From positions 14,293-78,292 of the forward strand of contig CAZEER010000001.1 of the NCBI GenBank assembly GCA_964511215.1: 64,000 nucleotides of DNA. Direction: 5' to 3'. Positions 38,047-46,939 of the stretch are shown in pieces; the stretch's first letter is position 1, and the number at the start of each line of letters is the position of its first letter. Position numbers and translations under genes: made by a program. The notes beneath the pieces were generated by a model, which was not told the DNA's origin, searched no databases, and saw only the letters and a list, made by a program, of their open reading frames with translations. The stretch comes from CAZEER01 sp964511215 (lineage in GTDB: Bacteria; Fidelibacterota; Marinisomatia; Marinisomatales; UBA1611).

Positions 38047-39086
38047 AATTTATGTTGTTTTTTATGATGTTTTTCTGTGTTGAATCTTTGATCATCTTTG
38101 ATATCATCTTCTTCAGGGAAAAAATTCCCAGATTTTGGTCGTTTTTTATTTTCCTCAGAATGATTATTGGTAGCTTGAGGATGCTTTTTATTGCGGTATG
38201 CTTTTTTTGTCCGAAAACTTGTTCTTTTTTTTGACCTCTTTTTTCGATATTTATTTGCCTTATCCGATCTGTAAGGATTTATTTTTCTTTTTGATTTCGG
38301 AACATCTTCTACAGATATAGATTCGATATCTTCAGCTTCAGTAATCTTTAACGACCTCTGAGTTTTAAATTCTTTTTTTAATTCATCTTCATTAAAAACG
38401 AAAGAATCTGGATTAAACATTCCATAAATTGTACCAAATCCACGTGTTATTCCATTTCCCACCCCGATATAATTTGGTAATATAAAATTTGTTTTAAATT
38501 CACCTTTAAATGCCCCCCATTTATTTTCATCAACGGGTTTAGGAAATAGGCTGGCAACTTTTACATTTGCAAATACATCCTCTTCTATCTTAATACCCAC
38601 TTCTTTTGCTAAAAATATAAGATTTTGCCCTAAGAGCTTATTTAAGTATGATAGCTTTTCTTTATTATGCAAAGAACGATATTTCGCACCTGTCATATGA
38701 TTTAGTGCAACCCAAGGAGTAATAAACCGATATCTTAATAATCGATCTGTTGGAACAAATTGACCACTCAAGCTTTCTATATCACAATCTTGAATTTCAA
38801 AGGTAATATTACCAAAGTCTAAATTACTAAATTGCTTGGTTGCACATAAAATTGCATCCACTCCTTCGTGAATCCCGATTATATAAATTTGTTCATTTAA
38901 AATTTTCACTTGTATTCTGGGATACAAAAACTTATTACGGCATGATCCATCTAACATTGGAATAATGGGCTCATCAGGGTATTGACGCATGAATACACCC
39001 TTAACCTGATATGCTGTTTTTCTAACAGGCTTATCTGTTATTAATTTGGCTACAACTGATTTAATGTCAGGGAATGTTTTACTCAT
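38043..39086 (-). CDS. Stand-alone Cas6/RAMP-like protein with a basic C-terminal tail
   Basis: 347 residues. The part to about residue 240 resembles Cas6-type RAMP proteins: YRFITPWVALNH in the middle and the glycine-rich loop GVGNGITRGFG at 208-218, an exact fit to the RAMP pattern GhGxxxxxGhG. The last ~90 residues are very rich in Lys/Arg (KYRKKRSKKR and similar), which suggests RNA binding. No repeat array or other cas gene is in the window. It lies 24 bases after rho and overlaps the aminotransferase by 4 bases, so it belongs to a housekeeping operon. Role in RNA processing is inferred; catalytic residues were not identified. Confidence 0.62.
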   Translation of the reverse strand: MSKTFPDIKSVVAKLITDKPVRKTAYQVKGVFMRQYPDEPIIPMLDGSCRNKFLYPRIQVKILNEQIYIIGIHEGVDAILCATKQFSNLDFGNITFEIQDCDIESLSGQFVPTDRLLRYRFITPWVALNHMTGAKYRSLHNKEKLSYLNKLLGQNLIFLAKEVGIKIEEDVFANVKVASLFPKPVDENKWGAFKGEFKTNFILPNYIGVGNGITRGFGTIYGMFNPDSFVFNEDELKKEFKTQRSLKITEAEDIESISVEDVPKSKRKINPYRSDKANKYRKKRSKKRTSFRTKKAYRNKKHPQATNNHSEENKKRPKSGNFFPEEDDIKDDQRFNTEKHHKKQHKF

Positions 39087-39110
39087 TTAGCAAAGTAATT
39101 ACCAAAATAA

Positions 39111-40361
39111 CTATTGGCTCATAGTATCAAGGAATTCATCATTAGATTTTGTACGTTTCATTCTATCCTGCATGAATTCCATTGCTTCTTCAACTTTCAT
39201 ATCATTTAATAATTTACGGAGAATCCACATCCTACCTAATTCTTTACGCCCAAGAAGTAATTCTTCTTTCCTAGTCCCTGAGCGGATTATATCAAAAGCT
39301 GGATACATTCTACGGTCGCTTAACCTTCGATCAAGAACCAATTCCATATTCCCGGTACCTTTGAACTCTTCAAAAATAACCTCATCAGCTCTGCTACCAG
39401 TATCAATGAGCGCTGTAGAAACAATAGTTAAACTACCTGATTCTTCAGTATTCCTCGCTGCTCCAAAAAATTGTTTGGGTTTTTTAAGAGCATTAAAGTC
39501 TACCCCCCCGGATAATATTTTACCACTATGAGGAATAACAGCATTATGTGCTCTTGCCAAACGAGTGATGCTATCAAGTAGGATAACAACATCATCTCCG
39601 TATTCAACCATTCGCTTTGCTTTTTGAAGTACCATATCAGCTACAGATACATGACGTTCGGGTGGTTCGTCAAATGTGGAACTGATTACTTCAGCATTAA
39701 CATTCCGTTTCATATCTGTAACTTCTTCTGGTCGTTCATCAATTAATAAAACAATTCTTTTTGTTTCAGGGTGATTATCACTTATTGCATTTGCTAGTTT
39801 TTGAAGTAATATTGTTTTCCCTGTTTTTGGTTGAGCTACTATAAGCCCTCTTTGGCCTTTTCCTATAGGAGATACTAAATCCATTATCCTCATGGATAAG
39901 TCTTTTGATTTGGTTTCTAGGTTAAATTTTTCTTCTGGATATAAAGGGGTGAAATTAGAAAATAATATTTTTCCCTTTAGTTTATCAACTGCTGCATCAT
40001 TAACAGTCTCTACTTTCAATAAAGCATAGAAACGCTCTTTTGATTTAGGTGGTCTAATTTGGCCTGATATTTGATGCCCTGTTTTTAAACCAAAACGTTT
40101 AATCTGTGATGGGCTAACATAAATATCATCTGGCCCTGGCATGTAATTAAAATCTGGTGACCGGAGAAACCCATAACCATCCTGCATAACCTCTAAAACA
40201 CCTCGCGCAGTGAAGGCTCCTTCTTTTTTAGCATTTGCTTCTAAAATTTTTAAAGTTAATTCTTGCCTATTTAAACCCGCTATGTTTTCTGTAATATCTA
40301 ATTTTTGAGCTAACTCTGTAAGTTCGCGGATACGCAGTGCTTGTAATTCATTAAGATTCAT
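39111..40361 (-). CDS. rho: Transcription termination factor Rho
   Basis: 416 residues. The N-terminal Rho domain (RIRELTELAQKL) and cold-shock RNA-binding fold (GYGFLRSPDFNY) precede the ATPase. Walker A is GLIVAQPKTGKTILLQ, Walker B VVILLDSITRLARA, and the Q/R loop region follows. Rho is a hexameric RNA helicase that ends transcription. It heads a unit with the RAMP-like gene, the aminotransferase and rpmE2; 83 bases separate it from folC. Confidence 0.97.
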   Translation of the reverse strand: MNLNELQALRIRELTELAQKLDITENIAGLNRQELTLKILEANAKKEGAFTARGVLEVMQDGYGFLRSPDFNYMPGPDDIYVSPSQIKRFGLKTGHQISGQIRPPKSKERFYALLKVETVNDAAVDKLKGKILFSNFTPLYPEEKFNLETKSKDLSMRIMDLVSPIGKGQRGLIVAQPKTGKTILLQKLANAISDNHPETKRIVLLIDERPEEVTDMKRNVNAEVISSTFDEPPERHVSVADMVLQKAKRMVEYGDDVVILLDSITRLARAHNAVIPHSGKILSGGVDFNALKKPKQFFGAARNTEESGSLTIVSTALIDTGSRADEVIFEEFKGTGNMELVLDRRLSDRRMYPAFDIIRSGTRKEELLLGRKELGRMWILRKLLNDMKVEEAMEFMQDRMKRTKSNDEFLDTMSQ

Positions 40362-40444
40362 AATATTTATAACCTATACATCTGTTTTTCGGAAAATTAA
40401 AATTAATAAACTCCGTGGGGACATCAGAGTAGATTAAACTTACA

Positions 40445-41707
40445 TCAATTTTTATCTGAGTCAAAATATATTTCAAATTCCTCAAAAATATTTTTTGCAA
40501 TATAATGTGATCCGAAAATTAGAGTAATTGCTTTATCATCAGTTAAGGCATTTATTAATTTCATTCCGTTTCTTATAGATTGCACCGGTTGGCTTTTTAT
40601 ACCAAAAACTTTTAAATTTTTAAATAAATCATCTGTATCAAGCAATAGTCCATTTTCATCACTTAACACAAAAATCTTTTTAAATTTATTTGAAATCATA
40701 CTACTTACTAAGTTGAGGTTTTTATCTTTTTTAAAACAAAAAAAACCATAAAGATTATTATCTGGGAATAAGATTTTTAAAGTTTGTATAGCTACTTTTA
40801 TTCCATCTTCATTGTGTGCAACATCGTAATAGATATTTTTTGTGATCTTTTGCATGCGCCCTGGCCAATAGACTTTGCTCAAACCCTTAGATATTGTTTC
40901 GTTTTTTATTAGAGAATTACAATACCTTACCACGGATATTGCTAATGATGCATTTTCAGCTTGATACACACCTAGCATTGGTGTTTTAAATTTAATGTTT
41001 TTAAGCTCGAAAACAGTGCCATTAGGTCGTATTATTATTTTAGATGGAGCTGGTGCTAAAATCAATTTTGATTTTTTGTTAACAATTCTATTTTTTAGTA
41101 TACCCATAACTTCTTTTGACTGATTCGCAGTAAACATTGGAGTATTTTCTTTAATTATTCCTGCTTTTTCATTTGCAATTTTCTCTATACTATCTCCAAG
41201 AATTTCCATATGATCCATTGAAATAGGTGTCATAACTGTAAGATAAGGTTGTATAACATTAGTAGCATCTAATCTTCCTCCTAGTCCAGTTTCAATAATC
41301 GAAAAATTTACTTTATTTTTGTGAAAATGATGCAATGCCATGGCAGTCGTAGTTTCAAAAAATGTAGAATTAATTTTTTTTATTTCTTTTTTGACATAGC
41401 ACATAAAATCAATAATCTCCTGATTTGTGATTGGTCTACCATTAATCCTAATACGCTCGTTAAACCTGATTAAATGTGGAGAAGTATATAATCCAACAGT
41501 GTGTCCATTGGCCCGTAAAATGCTTTCTATATGGGCGCATGTAGATCCTTTACCGTTTGTTCCGGCAACATGTATTATTTTGAGATTATGATGGGGATTA
41601 TCTAGAAAAGCTAAAAGTCTAGAAATATGATCCAAACCAAGTTTAATGCCCTTGCGTTGAAGAGAATACAGTGATTCTAATAGTTTTGAAAACTCAGGAG
41701 ATGTCAA
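40445..41707 (-). CDS. folC: Folylpolyglutamate synthase / dihydrofolate synthase
   Basis: 420 residues of Mur-ligase-type fold. The P-loop is HVAGTNGKGSTCAH, with ETGLGGRLDATN and TPISMDHMEILG (metal-binding histidine region) further on, then a C-terminal Rossmann domain. It adds glutamate to folates. It overlaps murI by 14 bases. Together with the CADD-type gene at 4154 it shows the cell invests in folate. Confidence 0.93.
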   Translation of the reverse strand: MTSPEFSKLLESLYSLQRKGIKLGLDHISRLLAFLDNPHHNLKIIHVAGTNGKGSTCAHIESILRANGHTVGLYTSPHLIRFNERIRINGRPITNQEIIDFMCYVKKEIKKINSTFFETTTAMALHHFHKNKVNFSIIETGLGGRLDATNVIQPYLTVMTPISMDHMEILGDSIEKIANEKAGIIKENTPMFTANQSKEVMGILKNRIVNKKSKLILAPAPSKIIIRPNGTVFELKNIKFKTPMLGVYQAENASLAISVVRYCNSLIKNETISKGLSKVYWPGRMQKITKNIYYDVAHNEDGIKVAIQTLKILFPDNNLYGFFCFKKDKNLNLVSSMISNKFKKIFVLSDENGLLLDTDDLFKNLKVFGIKSQPVQSIRNGMKLINALTDDKAITLIFGSHYIAKNIFEEFEIYFDSDKN

Positions 41708-42491
41708 TGAGAATTGTTTTGCTTATATATCTATGTAAAAATCTACCAGCCAGAGCATCAAATGAAGTGGGGGAGTCTGTGACAAAACACTGTATTCCAC
41801 CTTTATTTTTTTCAGAAAGTAATTTATAATCATTCAATTTAGAAACTACAATTCCCGCTGTTGCTTTCCCTGAATCTACAAGCCTGATCTGGCCACCGAG
41901 CACAGCCTCAATAATATTTTTTAATAGAGGATAATGCGTGCAACCCAATATTACCGTGTCAACATTAGTGTTTTTTATACTATTTAAGTATAGATCGGCG
42001 ATTGATAAAGGTATAGAGCCTTCCACCAAACCCTCTTCAACTAATGGCACAAATAAAGGACAAGCACGACTCACAGTTTTTACATCTGGATGCATAGCAT
42101 TTAAATATTTTCCATAGGCATCTGATTTAATCGTAGCCTGAGTCCCTAAAATGCCTATATTATAATTCTTACTAGTACTTAATGCAGACATGACTCCGGG
42201 TTGGATAACACCTATAATTGGTAGTAAAAATTCTGATTTTAAAAATTTTAAGGCTAGCGATGATGCGGTGTTGCATGCCACAACAATCATCTTACAATCT
42301 TGCTCAATGAGCCATTTTACAATCTGATAACTATATTTTTTAATTCTTTCGTTGCTTTTATTACCATAAGGTACTCGAGCAGTATCACCTACATAATAAA
42401 TTTTTTCACATGGCAAAACATCTGCAAGCGCACTGACCACTGTCAATCCTCCTATTCCAGAATCAAATACACCTATTGGTCTGTTATCCAT
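41694..42491 (-). CDS. murI: Glutamate racemase
   Basis: 265 residues. The active site has IGVFDSGIGGLTV, the first catalytic cysteine in VVACNTASS and the second in ILGCTHYPLL. It makes D-glutamate for peptidoglycan. Its neighbours fit a cell-wall group: the amidase gene is 4 bases upstream. The frame overlaps folC by 14 bases. Confidence 0.95.
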   Translation of the reverse strand: MDNRPIGVFDSGIGGLTVVSALADVLPCEKIYYVGDTARVPYGNKSNERIKKYSYQIVKWLIEQDCKMIVVACNTASSLALKFLKSEFLLPIIGVIQPGVMSALSTSKNYNIGILGTQATIKSDAYGKYLNAMHPDVKTVSRACPLFVPLVEEGLVEGSIPLSIADLYLNSIKNTNVDTVILGCTHYPLLKNIIEAVLGGQIRLVDSGKATAGIVVSKLNDYKLLSEKNKGGIQCFVTDSPTSFDALAGRFLHRYISKTILIDIS

Positions 42492-42495
42492 AATT

Positions 42496-43971
42496 TTATT
42501 CAGTGACTAAAAGTTTTTCTCTTGAGGATTTAAAATGCTTAATCCCGTTAACAATTGCTTCTGCGATTTGTTGTTTATGGTCGGCTCGCTTTAATTTTTT
42601 CTCCTCGCTGGGATTTGAAAGGTACCCCACTTCAACAAGTACATTGGGCATTGAAGCGCCAATAAGTACATAAAAACCAGCCTGTTTCACACCTCGGTTT
42701 GGAGTCTCTAATTTTTTATCCAATTCCATCTGGATAATAGATGCTAAATCTTCACTCTCTTTCATAAACATACTCTGCGCCATAGTCGCCATAATTAGAT
42801 TTTCACCAGTTAAATTTTCATATTGATCAGTTTTTTCTTCAAGTTTAATAACAGAGTTTTCCCTGGAAGCAACTTCTATGGCATCCTCACTCTTACCTGG
42901 TCGCAAGAGATAGGTTTCGAATCCTTTGACTTTACGGTTGGGATTAGAGTTGGCATGAATGCTAACAAATAATTTTCCATTCGCATCATTCGCCATTTTA
43001 GTACGATCAATAAGAGGTATAAAAACATCTTCTTGTCTAGTATATACTACCTTAATACCTGATTTTTCTAAAATTTTACCAATCCGATTTGTTATATCTA
43101 GTACAACATCTTTCTCTTTAGTCCCATATTTTCCCATTGACCCAGGATCTTTTCCACCATGCCCAGCATCTAACACAACGGTATCTAATCTCCACCTTTC
43201 TTTCACATCTTCAATATGCTCATCTAGCTTCCCGAGGGGTGTTCGCAATACAATAACTATTTCATTTGGATCTAAACTCTGATACCATTCATGACTAATT
43301 ACTTGTGAACCAAGTTTAAATGCCACTTGTGCAGTTTTACCAATTTGGTCTGATTCAATTTGTTTTACAACACCACGCCTTAATCCTGTATTTATTGTTG
43401 CTGTATCTACAATTCCTCCTGAAACAGTTAAATAGAACCATCCATGTTTATTAATAAAAGAACTTATCCCATTTTCAGAAAATGATTTTTTTGTGGCTAA
43501 TTTAATAATAGTACCATTTGATTTTACATCAATAGCGATATTTGTTATGTTATATCTGATAATGTCAATTTCTAATATTTCTCTTTTTGAATCAAAGCTA
43601 ACTCCAGGCATTATACTTGTTTTAAGAATCTCAAAAAAATCTATCGCAGGTAAATACAATTCATTTGATTCAACAATAATAGCAGAAGTCATTTGGAATG
43701 GTTTGTCATCAATAATTATATAGCTACTATTACCTGAAATTTTAATTTTATTTGAACCAATGTATAAGACCAGTTTTTTTCTCTCAGAATTTTCATATAC
43801 TTTTGAAGACATAGATCTAGCAAGATCTTTTGCAGAAATATATAGAGGCTTAGAGTCTCTCAATACACTAATCTCAGATTCTGAACCCGCCCGACGGTTA
43901 AACACATGAATGTCACCATGTAATAATGAAATAATTAATAAAAACAATATTTTATATATCATCCGTGGCAA
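42496..43971 (-). CDS. N-acetylmuramoyl-L-alanine amidase, AmiC-like, secreted
   Basis: 491 residues with a signal peptide (about 1-20). A copper-amine-oxidase-like or AMIN-type N-terminal region occupies about 30-240. The amidase_3 domain starts at TVVLDAGHGGKDPGS, with zinc ligands H (AGHGG), E in KDVVLDI region and H in SIHANSNP, and the catalytic glutamate in VEVGYLSNP. It cleaves peptide stems off glycan strands during cell separation or wall recycling. It precedes murI by 4 bases. Confidence 0.92.
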   Translation of the reverse strand: MPRMIYKILFLLIISLLHGDIHVFNRRAGSESEISVLRDSKPLYISAKDLARSMSSKVYENSERKKLVLYIGSNKIKISGNSSYIIIDDKPFQMTSAIIVESNELYLPAIDFFEILKTSIMPGVSFDSKREILEIDIIRYNITNIAIDVKSNGTIIKLATKKSFSENGISSFINKHGWFYLTVSGGIVDTATINTGLRRGVVKQIESDQIGKTAQVAFKLGSQVISHEWYQSLDPNEIVIVLRTPLGKLDEHIEDVKERWRLDTVVLDAGHGGKDPGSMGKYGTKEKDVVLDITNRIGKILEKSGIKVVYTRQEDVFIPLIDRTKMANDANGKLFVSIHANSNPNRKVKGFETYLLRPGKSEDAIEVASRENSVIKLEEKTDQYENLTGENLIMATMAQSMFMKESEDLASIIQMELDKKLETPNRGVKQAGFYVLIGASMPNVLVEVGYLSNPSEEKKLKRADHKQQIAEAIVNGIKHFKSSREKLLVTE

Positions 43972-44061
43972 TGGCCTTCTTATCTAAAAAATAATATAAA
44001 ATGCACTATTGAATTTGCTAATCGATAGTGACTAAACTCAAAATAATTAAAAGTTAAAAAC

Positions 44062-44089
44062 AGAAGCGCCCCAAATTTGGGGCGCTTCT
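44062..44089 (-). terminator. Strong rho-independent terminator after the twin miniprotein genes
   Basis: An 11-base GC-rich stem (AGAAGCGCCCC with its exact complement) around the loop AAATTT is followed on the minus strand by GTTTTTAAC. It lies 19 bases after the stop of the second miniprotein gene and 90 bases before the amidase start. It is the clearest terminator of the window after 4846-4872. Confidence 0.88.
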
Positions 44090-44107
44090 TCAGATCTCAT
44101 TTTCAAT

Positions 44108-44323
44108 CTATTTTTTTTCGTACCACATCACGAGAATCGCGAGTGCAAGTATTCCTGCAAATCCTGCATCACCAAATTGGGACATTACTCTCCCTAATCC
44201 AGCGATAACTCCAAAATAATCATCAAACAGAACTCCTACAATAATACCAATCACGACTAAGGTTTTAGCCAGATCAGTAAGCTGACCTAACCATTCATTT
44301 ACCTGTTGCATGCTCTTAAGCAT
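44108..44323 (-). CDS. Small two-segment membrane protein B of a tandem pair (71 aa)
   Basis: Not recognised. It has two hydrophobic stretches (about 17-38 and 50-67) separated by a turn with DDYFGVIAGLGRV, and ends in charged EKK. The C-terminal AGFAGILALAILV corresponds to GGFAGLLALLVFL in the neighbouring gene, so the two are paralogues. The ribosome site AGGAGGA (44328-44334) is much stronger than is usual in this window, which suggests high expression. A strong terminator follows. Membrane-embedded ring or pore formation is a guess. Confidence 0.75.
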   Translation of the reverse strand: MLKSMQQVNEWLGQLTDLAKTLVVIGIIVGVLFDDYFGVIAGLGRVMSQFGDAGFAGILALAILVMWYEKK

Positions 44324-44327
44324 AGTT

Positions 44328-44334
44328 TCCTCCT
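44328..44334 (-). promoter_or_regulatory. Strong Shine-Dalgarno site of the second miniprotein gene
   Basis: AGGAGGA read on the minus strand, four bases before the ATG. Most genes of this window have weak or no such site. Confidence 0.75.
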
Positions 44335-44386
44335 GATTTCAGGATTAGTCAGATTGTATACAATCTTCCTAATTTATCCTATGTTA

Positions 44387-44596
44387 TTATGCCAGAAACG
44401 AGAGAAAAACCAACAAAGCCAGTAAACCTGCAAATCCGCCATCTAAGAATGTATTTACAAGGTCTACAATTCCGCCAATAGGATCAAAACCCGTGGAATA
44501 AATAATATTAACAAATACAAATAATACTATGAGCGCTTTAATCACACCCACTACACCAGATGCTGCATTTGATACGGTTGAAGTAACATCAGCCAT
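44387..44596 (-). CDS. Small two-segment membrane protein A of a tandem pair (69 aa)
   Basis: Not recognised. A short Ser/Ala/Val N-terminus (MADVTSTVSNAASG) leads into two hydrophobic stretches (about 16-34 and 55-69) joined by DPIGGIVDLVNTFLDGG. It shares the GGFAGLLALL motif with the gene 63 bases downstream. The ribosome site AAGGAGGT (44603-44610) is a full consensus match. Together with the terminator after the second gene this looks like a highly expressed two-gene operon. No homology to known holins or pilins could be shown by eye. Confidence 0.75.
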   Translation of the reverse strand: MADVTSTVSNAASGVVGVIKALIVLFVFVNIIYSTGFDPIGGIVDLVNTFLDGGFAGLLALLVFLSFLA

Positions 44597-44602
44597 GCCG
44601 AA

Positions 44603-44610
44603 ACCTCCTT
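44603..44610 (-). promoter_or_regulatory. Consensus Shine-Dalgarno site of the first miniprotein gene
   Basis: AAGGAGGT on the minus strand, 6 bases before the ATG at 44596: a perfect match to the anti-SD sequence. The 170-base region upstream (44597-44765) must hold the promoter, but I could not fix a -35/-10 pair. Confidence 0.8.
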
Positions 44611-44765
44611 GGTTTGGTTTTTTGGTTGTGATTACTGCCTAGTGCAATAACCCCAATCGCGTGAATCCAGAATGACCTAATACAATCTTATATGCAACTA
44701 AACGCCAATCTTTATTCATAAAGCGAATTTACAAACAATGGAGTTATTGACAATATTTATATTTC

Positions 44766-45857
44766 TTATTGACTTTCAATCCTAGAAAGCTGTTTTTTAA
44801 CTATATTATTGACTTTTATTGGTGAAATAGATTCCATACAAAATTGACATAAGCGCCAATGGTCACGTTTATGTCGGCATTGCTTATCCGGCACAATAGA
44901 CCTACCAAGATCACTCATTGGATACGTTAAATTAGAGTTTTGTGATCCAAAAATAGTAAAAACAGGAATCCCTACATATGCTGCAAGATGACCCGCCATA
45001 GAATCAGGAGCAATTAAACATCGTTGGTTATAGAGCCAATTTTTAAATTCAATTAAATCGCCCTGGAAACTCTTAACATTCAATCTTTTATCTTTTAATT
45101 GTTTTTCTAAATCCTGAGACTCACTTGTTTTAACAAAAGTTATTTGATATTCTTTTAATAACAAAACTGCTAAATCCACCCAATAATTAACAGGCCATGT
45201 TCTTCTTTTATCAGTAGCTCCATTATGTAAAACAATTGACCCTTTTTTGTTGATTCTCCATTTATTATTTTTCTGTGTTTGTGTTTTACAGCCAGCTTTC
45301 TCTGTTAGCTTTTCAGCTCGTAAAGATTGATGTAGGCTTTGATTCATTTTGTATGAATGGGTAAAAAAATATTTCCCGCCTGTTGTAAAATAACCCAAGC
45401 TAATTTTAGAACGAGTATGCCATAAAAACCAGGCATTCCTAAAATCACCTTTAAAATCAAATGCTAGATCTATATTGTTTTTTCTTAATCTTTTTGCAAA
45501 AGAACGCGCCTTCACCCAATCAAATATAGACCAACTCCATTCTGTCCAAGGAGCTGAAAAGGATAAGACCTCATCTGCGACTTTCAAGTCTTTAGCAATA
45601 GAAACCGCTGATTGGTGACATACCAATATAACCTTAGCATTTGGAAATGTATTTTTAATTGATTTAAGCGCACTCATAATAATAAACACATCACCAATGC
45701 GATGGTATTCTGTTACTAGAATTGTCTTAATCTCCGTCTTATCTATGGAATAAACTCCTCGAAACAAATTGCACAATCCATAAAAAGGAGAAAAAATTAA
45801 ACTTACAAAATTTCCCCAAAATATATGGGTGGATTTATACACCTTATTATTCAACAA
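44766..45857 (-). CDS. Glycosyltransferase family 9 (heptosyltransferase-like)
   Basis: 363 residues of GT-B fold. The N-terminal RIGDVFIIMSALKSIKNTFP and the late APDSMAGHLAAYVGIPVFTIFG are typical of GT9 ADP-heptose:LPS transferases. A C-terminal CRHKRDHWRLCQFCMES segment is rich in cysteines. It probably adds a sugar to the LPS core or a related surface glycan at the inner membrane. It overlaps the next glycosyltransferase by 7 bases. Confidence 0.88.
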   Translation of the reverse strand: MLNNKVYKSTHIFWGNFVSLIFSPFYGLCNLFRGVYSIDKTEIKTILVTEYHRIGDVFIIMSALKSIKNTFPNAKVILVCHQSAVSIAKDLKVADEVLSFSAPWTEWSWSIFDWVKARSFAKRLRKNNIDLAFDFKGDFRNAWFLWHTRSKISLGYFTTGGKYFFTHSYKMNQSLHQSLRAEKLTEKAGCKTQTQKNNKWRINKKGSIVLHNGATDKRRTWPVNYWVDLAVLLLKEYQITFVKTSESQDLEKQLKDKRLNVKSFQGDLIEFKNWLYNQRCLIAPDSMAGHLAAYVGIPVFTIFGSQNSNLTYPMSDLGRSIVPDKQCRHKRDHWRLCQFCMESISPIKVNNIVKKQLSRIESQ

Positions 45858-46939
45858 GAGAGCCCGATTTTACGATAATAATCATAGAGTGTATCTGTAA
45901 CCGTTTTGACACTGTGTGTCTTATCTACCCAAAGTTTTCCTTTTTTACTATACTCTAAAATTTCTTCACGTTTTTTAATAATTGACCTTAGTTTATAATC
46001 TAAAGTGTCTTTGGTAACATGAACAAAGGGATGATCTGGTACAAATGAATCATAAACATTATTCATTTCGGTAAAAGTACAAATACCCATAGAAAGAGAT
46101 TCTACAGAATTCATCCCATAGCCCCACCCTCCTTTATTTCCTACCTGATCAATAAATATATCTGATTGTGATTTCCTCTCTAAAGCAATTGCATGGGGAA
46201 CTCCTTCTATGAGGTCAAACTCTATATCTCCTTCAGCTTGTAACTGTTTACATATAGAAATTATATTGTTAGACCCCTTATAAAAACGATTAGTGGGCGC
46301 ATGCGATACGCGTAAAGTATTGTTTAATTTATTTTTTTCTTTGAATATAGATGTTTCAAATGGTAAAAAAATATATTCAATATTGGGATGTTTATCTAAT
46401 AAATCAACTTCATTTGTTAGATTTAGATCCGCTACACGATCAATATATGGCATCACTCCTCTGCTTCTCAGGTCTTCACCGTGATAATGGCATATTATTT
46501 TTTTCCCTCTTTTTTTTAATTCACGAACAAAAGACTCGTTCTTCAAAAAATCCATACCACTTTCAAAGTGTACAACATCAAAATCATAAAGGTTATAATC
46601 TTTTATTATTTTTGTTATCCTTGGCTCCCATAACCAATCCTTAAACTTTAAAAAAGCACTATCAAAAACACCTTCTGGCTGCCAAAGTGGTGGACACCCA
46701 TCTTTTTCCTTAAAATATCCTTCTTTCCCACGATAATATTTAAATATGAAGTTTCTGATTTGCGACATTCTGCTGAGAGTAAAATTAAACGGAAGATCTA
46801 AACAAATATCATCTTTAAAATTTTTTGGACTATTAAAAAAGGTTACTGTACGACAATGATTACCACGAGACTCATGTTCTTTTTTCCATAATGTAAGAGT
46901 CCCTACAGTATTCTCAGGTGATATATATAGAATTTTCAT
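45851..46939 (-). CDS. Glycosyltransferase, GT4-like
   Basis: 362 residues. The N-terminal strand MKILYISPENTVGTL and the late GWGYGMNSVESLSMGICTFTEMNN (an acceptor-region/EX-type motif with an invariant glutamate) fit a GT-B glycosyltransferase. Substrates unknown. It overlaps the neighbouring glycosyltransferase genes on each side (1 and 7 bases), so all three are one operon. Confidence 0.78.
   Translation of the reverse strand: MKILYISPENTVGTLTLWKKEHESRGNHCRTVTFFNSPKNFKDDICLDLPFNFTLSRMSQIRNFIFKYYRGKEGYFKEKDGCPPLWQPEGVFDSAFLKFKDWLWEPRITKIIKDYNLYDFDVVHFESGMDFLKNESFVRELKKRGKKIICHYHGEDLRSRGVMPYIDRVADLNLTNEVDLLDKHPNIEYIFLPFETSIFKEKNKLNNTLRVSHAPTNRFYKGSNNIISICKQLQAEGDIEFDLIEGVPHAIALERKSQSDIFIDQVGNKGGWGYGMNSVESLSMGICTFTEMNNVYDSFVPDHPFVHVTKDTLDYKLRSIIKKREEILEYSKKGKLWVDKTHSVKTVTDTLYDYYRKIGLSC

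Noticed and set aside
38043..39086. Part of a CRISPR-Cas locus
   Set aside because: No repeat-spacer array and no other cas gene occurs in the window; neighbours are housekeeping genes.
44597..44765. A defined promoter for the twin miniprotein operon
   Set aside because: Several AT-rich boxes are possible but no -35/-10 pair at good spacing could be fixed by eye.
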